The notes beneath the pieces were generated by a model that searched no databases, was not told where the DNA came from, and was given only the letters and a program-made list of their open reading frames with translations. 64,000 nucleotides of DNA from Bacteroidales bacterium (GTDB lineage Bacteria; Bacteroidota; Bacteroidia; Bacteroidales; WCHB1-69), in contig JAFXTS010000030.1 in assembly GCA_017535665.1 (NCBI GenBank), positions 1 through 64,000 on the forward strand. The letters run 5' to 3'. Position 1 is the stretch's first letter. The number at the start of each line of letters is the position of its first letter. This document shows, piece after piece, positions 57,684 to 64,000 of this stretch. The translations under genes were made by a program, and so were the position numbers.

Positions 57684-59489
57684 TTAGGCGTGCAAAGCCT
57701 CCTCTGCCGCCTTCTCCTTCTGCTCGTATTGATAAATCTCGCGACACAAAGCGTCGTATTTTTTGTACAGAGCCGCACGGCGCAACTTCAGCGTCTGCGA
57801 GAGTTCGCCCGTCTGTGGACTCCACGTGTCGGCCACCAATCGGAACTTGCGAATCTGCTCGTGCTCCGCCAACGTGTCGTTCAACTTCGTGATCTCTCGT
57901 TGAATACGTTTGATGACCTCAGTGTTCGTACAGAGCTCTTCGTTCGACGAATAGTGAATCTTATGCTTCGCGCACCAGAAGTGCAACGTGTCGAAGTTGG
58001 GCACGAGGATAGCCGCCGCAATCTTCTCATTCTCTCCAATCACCATCGCCTGCTCGATGAAGAACGACTCTTTCAAGCGGTTCTCCAACACCTGCGGCGC
58101 CACATATTTGCCGGTCGAGAGCTTGAAAATCTCCTTCTTACGGTCGGTGATCTTCAAAAATCCATCCACCAACGTGCCGATGTCGCCCGTGTGGAACCAA
58201 CCCTCCTCGTCGATGGCCGCCCGCGTGCTCTCCTCATCCTTGTAGTAACCCACCATCAGACAATCGCCCTTGGTCAGGATCTCACCATCTTCAGCCAATT
58301 TGAAGTCAATACAGTCGAGCACCGGTCCCACTGTGCCAGGATGCAGCTCTTTTCTGGCTGGGTTGTTGACCGAAATAACAGGTGATGTTTCTGTAAGTCC
58401 ATATCCCTCAAATACATACATATTAGCCGCGGTAAATGTGCGAATGATGCGTTCTTGGATGGAGGAGCCGCCCGACACGATAATCATCGGATTGCCGCCC
58501 ATCTGTTCGCGCCATTTGGAATATACAAGGTAGTCAGCAATTCTGTATTTGGTCTTGTAAAACCATCCAGTACGCTCATTATCATATACTTGTGCAATTC
58601 TAAAAGCCCAAGAGTAGATGACCCTTTTCAGACCTTTCAGGTCTTTGCCGGCGGCCTGCAACTTGTCGAACATCATCTCCAAAACCCTCGGCACGGCGCA
58701 GAAACCCATCGCATGGATGTCTTTCAGGTCTTTTCCAATAGTGGCCAAACTTCCTGCGTAATAAATAGTTCCGCCCAAAATCTGGTACATGTAGTTGCAC
58801 ACTCTTTCATACACGTGGCATAGCGGCAGGAAACTCAGCACGCAGGCGTGGTAGTCGTGTGTGTTCATCGAGGCCACTTTCGCCGCATTGATAACCATGC
58901 TCTTGTGTCTCAGCATCACCCCTTTGGGCTTGCCCGTGGTGCCGGAGGTGTAAATCAGCGTGCCGATGTCCTCGGGCGAGGTGTTCTGCTTGATTTCTTC
59001 AATCACCGGCCGCCATTTTTCGATGTTGGCACGGCCGATTTCCAGCAAGTCGTCAAAACTGCGCCGTCCTTCGATTTTCGCGATGGTAAAAATTTCAGGC
59101 TGTAAGGTCAGGTCGGGAATAGCCGGCTCCACCCTCTTGTAAATCTGTTCCACACCGATCACTATCAGCTTGGTGTCGCAATGGTTGAGGATGTAGCGGT
59201 AGTCGTTTTCATTAAGCGTCGGATATACAGGTACATGGATGCCACCTGCCATCGCAATGCCCATGTCAAGGAAGTTCCATTCCGGACGGTTCTGCATGAT
59301 GGTGGCCACTTTGTCGCCTTTCTTCACGCCCAACTCCAGCAGGGCGGATGAGATGGCGTATGCGTGCTCAACATATTCCTCAATGGTGTATTTTTTCCAT
59401 TTGCCATCGGCCTCGCGACGAGCAAGAATGTCCTTGTTCCCGTATTCTTTCAGATGGTCTAAAATGTCAAAAATTCTCAGCATTTTCAT
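57684..59489 (-). CDS. Long-chain fatty acid CoA ligase (AMP-binding)
   Basis: This 601-aa acyl-CoA synthetase activates fatty acids through an acyl-AMP intermediate. The AMP-binding motif is TLIYTSGTTGKPKGVML near residues 176-192. GYGLTETSP near 367-375 and WFHTGDIG near 433-440 are the A4/A5 and A7-type motifs, and DRKKEIFKLSTGKYVAP near 450-466 is the hinge and A8. The bulky form with an inserted helical region is typical of Bacteroidota FadD-like ligases. It is a single gene with its own terminator. Confidence 0.92.
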   Translation of the reverse strand: MKMLRIFDILDHLKEYGNKDILARREADGKWKKYTIEEYVEHAYAISSALLELGVKKGDKVATIMQNRPEWNFLDMGIAMAGGIHVPVYPTLNENDYRYILNHCDTKLIVIGVEQIYKRVEPAIPDLTLQPEIFTIAKIEGRRSFDDLLEIGRANIEKWRPVIEEIKQNTSPEDIGTLIYTSGTTGKPKGVMLRHKSMVINAAKVASMNTHDYHACVLSFLPLCHVYERVCNYMYQILGGTIYYAGSLATIGKDLKDIHAMGFCAVPRVLEMMFDKLQAAGKDLKGLKRVIYSWAFRIAQVYDNERTGWFYKTKYRIADYLVYSKWREQMGGNPMIIVSGGSSIQERIIRTFTAANMYVFEGYGLTETSPVISVNNPARKELHPGTVGPVLDCIDFKLAEDGEILTKGDCLMVGYYKDEESTRAAIDEEGWFHTGDIGTLVDGFLKITDRKKEIFKLSTGKYVAPQVLENRLKESFFIEQAMVIGENEKIAAAILVPNFDTLHFWCAKHKIHYSSNEELCTNTEVIKRIQREITKLNDTLAEHEQIRKFRLVADTWSPQTGELSQTLKLRRAALYKKYDALCREIYQYEQKEKAAEEALHA

Positions 59490-59562
59490 AGTTCAATAGT
59501 TTTAAGACGAATGTGAAATTTTTGGGGCGCAAAAATACAATTTAATTGCGAAACGATGAATT

Positions 59563-60033
59563 TTAGTACGGAATCTTGTGCAAGTAGTTCTTCCACTTGA
59601 ATAATGCGGAGACTGCCTCTTCGCGGTCGTGCTGCTCAGTAGGGATCTTTCTTTCGGCAGGGGGCACAGCGATTTCGTGGTAAATCATCGAGTCGTCGAA
59701 ACCGATCTCTGAGCAGTCTTCGCGCTGGGCGGCGTAATAGATATGGTCGGGACGGGCCCAGTAGATGGCACCAAGACACATGGGACAGGGTTCGCAGCTG
59801 GCATAGATCTCACAACCAGTGAGTTGGAAGCTCTTCAAGTGCTGGCAGGCCTCGCGAATGGCCATCACCTCAGCATGGGCCGTCGGGTCGTTGTTGGCCG
59901 TCACTCGGTTGCTGCCCCGTCCGATAATCTCTCCGTTTTTCACCACCACCGCGCCGAAAGGACCACCCTTCCCGTCTTCCATAAAGCGCTGCGACAGCGC
60001 TATCGCTTCCATCATAAACTTCTTTTCGTACAT
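59563..60033 (-). CDS. Guanine deaminase / nucleoside deaminase (CDA fold)
   Basis: This 156-aa zinc deaminase of the GuaD type converts guanine to xanthine. HAEVMAI near 53-59 carries the zinc His and proton-shuttle Glu; CEPCPMCLGAIYWAR near 82-96 carries the two zinc Cys. The end FKWKNYLHKIPY is typical of the short bacterial guanine deaminases. I chose the ATG at 60033 (MYEKKFMMEAIALSQ); upstream in-frame codons run into the promoter. tRNA adenosine deaminase TadA is related but differs at the C-terminus. Confidence 0.88.
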   Translation of the reverse strand: MYEKKFMMEAIALSQRFMEDGKGGPFGAVVVKNGEIIGRGSNRVTANNDPTAHAEVMAIREACQHLKSFQLTGCEIYASCEPCPMCLGAIYWARPDHIYYAAQREDCSEIGFDDSMIYHEIAVPPAERKIPTEQHDREEAVSALFKWKNYLHKIPY

Positions 60034-60179
60034 TTTTTTGCTTATTTGGGATGCAAAAATACAACTTAATCTTAAATTGACAAATTTTTCATTCACGCCT
60101 TCATTAACTGTTTCTGTTTTAATTTGAAATTTTTGTGTGAAAGATTTTAGTAATTTTGCAGCCGCTTTTTTGAAATGTG

Positions 60180-60680
60180 ATGACAGACTTCGCCGCTATT
60201 GATTTTGAGACCGCTAACGAGAAATATACCAGCGTGTGCGCCGTGGGTGTGGTGGTGGTGCGCGGCGGTCAAATTACCGACCGCTTCTACAGCCTCGTCA
60301 AACCCACCCCTAACTATTACCCATGGTTCTATACCCGCGTGCACGGCATCCGATATAAAGATACTGAAAACTCACCGCTTTTTCCCGAAGTGTGGCATCA
60401 ACTCGAACCGCTCATCCAAGGACTGCCCCTCGTGGCCCACAACAAGTCGTTTGACGAAAATGTGCTGAAAACTACTTTCAAACACTATAAAATGCGCTAT
60501 CCCAACTACCCCTTCTACTGTACGCTAATCGCTTCTCAAAAACTGCTCCCGTCCCCAGATGTAATTGAAAATCACCGACTTCCAACAGTGGCCAAATACT
60601 GCGGATACGACCTTGAAAAGCATCATCACGCCCTCGCCGATGCGGAAGCTTGCGCCGCTATTGCTCTTCAATTATTATAA
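60180..60680 (+). CDS. DnaQ-like 3'-5' exonuclease (DEDDh), copy 2
   Basis: This 166-aa protein is a paralogue of the exonuclease at 38058. It shares MTDFAAIDFETAN (D8, E10), VAHNKSFDEN and the end HHHALADAEACAAIALQLL. The ATG at 60180 matches the start of the paralogue; a GTG lies one codon upstream. The promoter -7 box TAATTTTG is at 60151-60158, without the dispersed element found before copy 1. It is probably the older chromosomal copy. The lipoprotein gene follows after 14 bases. Confidence 0.9.
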   Translation: MTDFAAIDFETANEKYTSVCAVGVVVVRGGQITDRFYSLVKPTPNYYPWFYTRVHGIRYKDTENSPLFPEVWHQLEPLIQGLPLVAHNKSFDENVLKTTFKHYKMRYPNYPFYCTLIASQKLLPSPDVIENHRLPTVAKYCGYDLEKHHHALADAEACAAIALQLL

Positions 60681-60694
60681 AAAACGATGAAACC

Positions 60695-61162
60695 ATGAAT
60701 AAAGTACTGCCTCTTTTCATTTTCTTCGTCACATTCAGTATAATCTCCGCCTGCGCCCAGGACGACGGCAATGGTGGTGGTGCCGTGCGCATCAGCTTCG
60801 GCAACGAGTATGTGGAGCCTATGTCCCTCTCTGGCGACGACCCTGCCATTCCCCCGAAACCCAAGAAAACATTTCATACCAATAGCATCATACTTAACCA
60901 AATTTTGGCAGAGTGTGACGACTTTTCCGCCCTTCAAACTTTGCTGCAAAATTTGCAAAATGCTTCCAAAATCACGCTTCTGACTATGCCAGAAAATGGC
61001 AATTGTTTTGTGATTGTTAATAAAGTTGACACGAAAGAAGTGGTGGCAGTTTTGGATAAAGGAAAAGGAAAGAGAATGAATCTTCTTAATAATCAGTTTG
61101 AAACGGAAGAAATTTACAAGGGAGAGAATTTCGAGAAGTGCTATTTTTTACTATTGGAATAA
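60695..61162 (+). CDS. Putative lipoprotein, 155 aa
   Basis: An orphan with a lipoprotein signal peptide: LPLFIFFVTFSIISAC at about residues 5-20 ends in the lipobox ISAC, giving Cys20 as the acylated residue, followed by AQDDGNGGG. The rest is a small mixed domain (ILAECDDFSALQTLLQNLQN, KITLLTMPENGNCFVIVN) with no family I recognise. It probably shares the promoter of the exonuclease gene just upstream. AT content increases toward its end. Confidence 0.7.
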   Translation: MNKVLPLFIFFVTFSIISACAQDDGNGGGAVRISFGNEYVEPMSLSGDDPAIPPKPKKTFHTNSIILNQILAECDDFSALQTLLQNLQNASKITLLTMPENGNCFVIVNKVDTKEVVAVLDKGKGKRMNLLNNQFETEEIYKGENFEKCYFLLLE

Positions 61163-61207
61163 AATTTATTAACAATATATTTTCATTTCAAATTTCTATA
61201 GTATTTT

Positions 61208-61241
61208 TGTGATGTTAAAAGTAACACAAACTAACATCACA
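61208..61241. promoter_or_regulatory. 10-bp inverted repeat at the comM/yifB promoter
   Basis: TGTGATGTTA (61208-61217) and TAACATCACA (61232-61241) are perfect 10-base arms. The left arm overlaps the end of the -7 box TATTTTTG (61202-61209) and the expected start of transcription, and the right arm ends 4 bases before the ATG of the ComM gene. Position over the start site favours a protein operator rather than an RNA hairpin. Confidence 0.55.
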
Positions 61242-61245
61242 CATT

Positions 61246-62787
61246 ATGCTCATACGAACTCATAGTTGCGCCCTGATGGGTGTGTCGGCCGTTCCCATCA
61301 CGGTTGAAGTCAGCGTAGAAATTGGAGTAGGCTATTTTTTGGTCGGATTGCCCGACAGCGCCATCAAAGAGAGCCAGCATCGCATCGATACGGCGCTGAA
61401 GAATTACAATTTCAAGATTCCGGTCCGCAAAATCATTATCAATATGGCACCCGCCGACATCCGGAAGGAGGGTGCCGCCTTCGACCTCACGTTGGCCGTG
61501 GCCATCCTTATCGCCTCCGAGCAAATCAAGGGAGCCGAAATCGTGGAGGACTATTTTATTATGGGCGAACTGTCGCTCGACGGCACGCTCCAACCCGTCA
61601 AGGGCGTGCTGCCCATGGCCATCGAAGCCCGCCGCCGCCACAAAAAAGGACTGATTGTTCCCATCCAAAATGCCCGTGAAGCCGCTGTTGTTCAGGGGAT
61701 TGAAGTGCTGGGCGTGGAAAACATCAAGCAGGTCATCGATTTCTTCAACGAAGGCATCCCCATACCGCCCACCACCATCGACATCCGGCAGGAGTTTCAG
61801 AACAGTCTCAACAATTACGAGTTCGACTTCGCCGATGTGAAAGGACAGGAAAACATCAAACGGGCGTTGGAAATTGCGGCCGCTGGCGGGCACAATGTCA
61901 TCTTGATCGGTCCACCCGGCTCCGGTAAGACCATGCTGGCCAAGCGGTTGCCCTCCATTCTCCCGCCCCTTACACTGGATGAGGCTCTGGAAACCACCAA
62001 AATCCATTCTGTAGCGGGCAAGATGAGCCGTTATTCGTCACTCATCTGTGTCCGACCCTTCCGCGCGCCACACCATACCATATCGGATGTGGCGCTGGTC
62101 GGAGGGGGACAGCACCCGCAGCCCGGCGAGATCTCCCTCGCCCACAACGGCGTGCTCTTTCTCGACGAGCTTACCGAGATGAACCGCCCCACCCTCGAAG
62201 TGCTGCGCCAACCCCTCGAAGACCGCCGCATCACCATTTCGCGCTCCAAATATACCGTTGAGTTTCCAGCCTCGTTCATGCTCATCGCCGCCATGAACCC
62301 TTGTCCCTGCGGCAATTACAACAACCCGAAGATTCCCTGCACCTGCGGTCCTGGGGTGGTGCAGAAATACCTGGGCAAAATCTCCGGACCGCTGCTTGAC
62401 CGTATCGACCTGCATGTGGAGGTGAAACCCCTCAGCAACGATGAGCTGCTACAGAAACAGACGGGCGAGCCCAGTGCGAGCGTGCGCGAACGTGTGGTTC
62501 GAGCCCGCAACATTCAGGCCGAACGCTACCGGTCGTGCCCCGATATCCATTGTAACGCACAGGTTAACACCAAGTTGCTACACCAATATTGCTCCATCGA
62601 CGAGGCGGGTAACCAGCTCATGAAGGTCGCTATGGACCGGCTGGGTCTCTCCGCCCGTGCCTACGACCGTATCCTCAAGGTGGCCCGCACCATCGCCGAC
62701 CTCGCCGGCAGCCCCGCCATCACCACCGAACACCTCTCCGAAGCCATCAACTTCCGCAGCCTCGACCGCGACAGCTGGGGCCGGTGA
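61246..62787 (+). CDS. comM: ComM/YifB family Mg-chelatase-like AAA+ helicase
   Basis: This 513-aa hexameric AAA+ protein, in ComM, drives branch migration during natural transformation. The N-terminal ChlI domain (about 20-140) begins VPITVEVSVEIGVGYFLVGLPDSAIKES. Walker A GPPGSGKTML is near 222-231, Walker B VLFLDELTEM near 302-311, sensor MLIAAMNPCPCG near 345-356 and RIDLHVEV near 386-393. The C-terminal domain has LSARAYDRILKVARTIADL. The perfect inverted repeat at its promoter suggests tight control. Confidence 0.95.
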   Translation: MLIRTHSCALMGVSAVPITVEVSVEIGVGYFLVGLPDSAIKESQHRIDTALKNYNFKIPVRKIIINMAPADIRKEGAAFDLTLAVAILIASEQIKGAEIVEDYFIMGELSLDGTLQPVKGVLPMAIEARRRHKKGLIVPIQNAREAAVVQGIEVLGVENIKQVIDFFNEGIPIPPTTIDIRQEFQNSLNNYEFDFADVKGQENIKRALEIAAAGGHNVILIGPPGSGKTMLAKRLPSILPPLTLDEALETTKIHSVAGKMSRYSSLICVRPFRAPHHTISDVALVGGGQHPQPGEISLAHNGVLFLDELTEMNRPTLEVLRQPLEDRRITISRSKYTVEFPASFMLIAAMNPCPCGNYNNPKIPCTCGPGVVQKYLGKISGPLLDRIDLHVEVKPLSNDELLQKQTGEPSASVRERVVRARNIQAERYRSCPDIHCNAQVNTKLLHQYCSIDEAGNQLMKVAMDRLGLSARAYDRILKVARTIADLAGSPAITTEHLSEAINFRSLDRDSWGR

Positions 62788-63121
62788 GAGTGGGACGACT
62801 ATATATCCATACAAAGAAAAAACCGTGAACATACTTGCTCAGATGGAGGCTCTGGACGGCCTGACCCCAAAACAAGATGGCTCACGGTCTTCCGTGAGCG
62901 TCTCTCGCTTCTTGTTGGGGTGTTAATTGTCCAGATTCCCATCCGCAAAGAACTGCGAAAACGCCTTCTATAAAGGTGTGTTAAGATTGTGTGTCTATCC
63001 GATGATCAGTGAGTGTGGCAGCAAGTTGTATGAGTGGTTAAAAATCGATTGCAAAAATAGTAAAAAATGTTGATTGCCGTGGAGGTGAATGGAAAAATTC
63101 TTCATTTGTGCAAAATAGCAA
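62788..63121. other. Intergenic region with nested hairpin
   Basis: No credible gene. A structured core at 62864-62921 has GCTCACGG-TCTT-CCGTGAGC (62880-62899) inside wider arms ACCCCAAAACAAGA (from 62864) and TTCTTGTTGGGGT (62909-62921). There is no T-run, so it is not a simple terminator for comM; it may be a remnant of a small mobile element or an RNA structure. The remainder is AT-rich and featureless. Confidence 0.5.
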
Positions 63122-63325
63122 TCAAACTTTATACTCCCGCATCACTTCGTCAGCAAGGTAGCGGTCGCCGAATGTATATAACATTGTGGAGGGGTCTCGC
63201 ATCAAGGTGTTGGTGCGGGAGCGGTAAAAGAGCGTCAGCGCCTTTTCAGGACTGATGTTCATATCGGTCGCTATCAACGTTACCACTCGGCCAATTTTAT
63301 TCCATAATAGTAAAGGACTCAGCAT
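63122..63325 (-). CDS. DUF3791-like small protein, 67 aa
   Basis: This small protein begins 1 base after the DUF3990 stop. The sequence (NKIGRVVTLIATDMNISPEKALTLFYRSRTNTLMRD, then TFGDRYLADEVMREY) has the helical layout of DUF3791-related proteins that accompany DUF3990. It is the last gene of a three-gene unit. A regulatory or antitoxin role is likely by context only. Confidence 0.7.
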   Translation of the reverse strand: MLSPLLLWNKIGRVVTLIATDMNISPEKALTLFYRSRTNTLMRDPSTMLYTFGDRYLADEVMREYKV

Positions 63326-63326
63326 T

Positions 63327-63809
63327 TTATAATTGATAATTTTCTATAAAGTTCAAAAAGTTGTCCACCACCTGCTGATTCCGGAGGCACAGCTGGTTGT
63401 TGGGACGGTGCAGCGAGAGGTTTTTCAGGGCAGTTTCTAACGGCATCATATTCGACATGTAGGCTTCCACCGTATCAATAACGCGGTCATTGGCCACACC
63501 GCCTTCCACAATGTCAAAATTTATACCCTCGTATTCGCCTCGCCGGTTCGCGACAATGTACTCCAACCACTCTACATCATAATTATTGAATTTCTTATAA
63601 GCGAACAATGTTTTAGCTTTCTGTAAATCGAACTCATACACATTGACTATGCCCACTTCAAGGCGGATTCGCGACATGCGGTCGGCCCACGATTCAGCTT
63701 GATCTTGTATGTCAGTGACATAAAACCCTTGCCCGAAATCGAGCCCGGGTCGCCCCTTGCTCACATCGGGGAATTCAATCTTTCCCGTTCCGCCGTGATA
63801 TACTCTCAT
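63327..63809 (-). CDS. DUF3990 domain protein, copy 2
   Basis: This 160-aa protein of the ART-like DUF3990 family has MRVYHGG at the N-terminus, LDFGQGFYVTDIQDQAESWADRM near 23-45, and FDIVEGGVANDRVIDTVEAYM near 100-120. The ATG at 63809 overlaps the stop of the DUF3791 gene (ATGA); earlier codons in frame fall within that gene. The order DUF3791 - DUF3990 - DUF3791-like with overlaps indicates one translationally coupled unit. It is shorter than the DUF3990 at 21.7 kb and paired with different partners. Confidence 0.88.
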   Translation of the reverse strand: MRVYHGGTGKIEFPDVSKGRPGLDFGQGFYVTDIQDQAESWADRMSRIRLEVGIVNVYEFDLQKAKTLFAYKKFNNYDVEWLEYIVANRRGEYEGINFDIVEGGVANDRVIDTVEAYMSNMMPLETALKNLSLHRPNNQLCLRNQQVVDNFLNFIENYQL

Positions 63810-64000
63810 TTTGAAGCTCCTTTCATTGCTTCGCGCCGATGTAGCGCCTCTAAAACATCCTCTGTGACAATGCGACGGCTCTGGGTGTGCAGGGTGTCGT
63901 AACACGGATAAATTAGTTCGGCAAACAGATTCACTGCAGCCATCCGCTCAAACATCTCTGCCGCGCTAACTCCCTCAGCTTCTGCCGCAGACTCCACACA
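63806..64000 (-). CDS. DUF3791 protein, 5' end outside the window (partial)
   Basis: An open frame runs off the right edge. The visible part (EGVSAAEMFERMAAVNLFAELIYPCYDTLHTQSRRIVTEDVLEALHRRE) matches DUF3791, whose hallmark is the LHTQS-like block before an acidic helix. A GTG near 63997 could be a start, but the frame stays open to the last base, so the true start probably lies beyond. It precedes and overlaps the DUF3990 gene. Confidence 0.8.
   Translation of the reverse strand, partial: CVESAAEAEGVSAAEMFERMAAVNLFAELIYPCYDTLHTQSRRIVTEDVLEALHRREAMKGASK

Overview
The window is a chromosomal segment of a member of the order Bacteroidales (phylum Bacteroidota). The evidence is the near-universal TAnnTTTG -7 promoter box, two proteins with type IX secretion C-terminal sorting domains (one a gingipain-like C25 peptidase), an S16 protein with a long Ala/Glu tail, paired short ChrA proteins, and a sodium-pumping methylmalonyl-CoA decarboxylase. 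The genus cannot be named; it looks like an uncultured gut or rumen type fermenter.

Layout. 1-541: 3' end of an rRNA operon (23S end, 5S, terminator). 0.67-1.9 kb: two AT-rich secreted orphans. 1.9-6.1 kb: housekeeping genes (rlmH, nfu, ychF, rpoN), a fragment of tcdA and lolD. 6.4-12.2 kb: an Rpn-type nuclease, three methylmalonyl-CoA decarboxylase subunits, a split chromate transporter and a DUF2442 gene. 12.4-21.0 kb: tRNA-Arg, rpsP, a four-helix protein, hemW, a giant C25 protease and ettA. 21-26 kb: a DUF3990/HTH module, a T9SS cargo protein and two WYL regulators.

26.0-42.6 kb is an accessory island, clearly AT-richer in its first half. It holds a PD-(D/E)XK nuclease with a possible B3-like N-terminus, an Mrr-N-like protein, an LRR protein, two overlapping DUF262 (GmrSD-type) genes, an AAA/DUF4143 ATPase with a PLD nuclease, an orphan DnaB-type ATPase, a DnaQ-like exonuclease, an AAA+ ATPase, a second small PD-(D/E)XK protein and a HigBA module. 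I see no integrase or transposase. 42.7-62.8 kb returns to core genes: carboxynorspermidine dehydrogenase, dnaN, an MBOAT/SGNH pair, dipeptidyl peptidase IV, topA, metG, mmdB with methylmalonyl-CoA epimerase, fadD, guanine deaminase, a second DnaQ-like exonuclease and comM/yifB. The right edge holds a second DUF3990 module flanked by DUF3791 genes.

Three non-coding patterns stand out. (1) A family of 5'-leader RNAs that begin just after the -7 box, fold as an H-type pseudoknot with a conserved loop (AACGGACTTC) and end 11-21 nt before the start codon; four copies plus one decayed copy, all before lineage-specific genes. (2) A dispersed promoter-bearing element (TATGCCAC..ATTTTCATA..TATTTTTG) in seven places, often abutting a GTAGAGACG/CGTCTCTAC palindrome, before one WYL regulator, several island ATPases and nucleases, a possible structured ncRNA, and a remnant-like MreB. 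(3) An open, promoted 156-aa MreB derivative that keeps only actin subdomain IIA. Together they suggest a scattered set of accessory genes under shared control, which is an inference from sequence alone.
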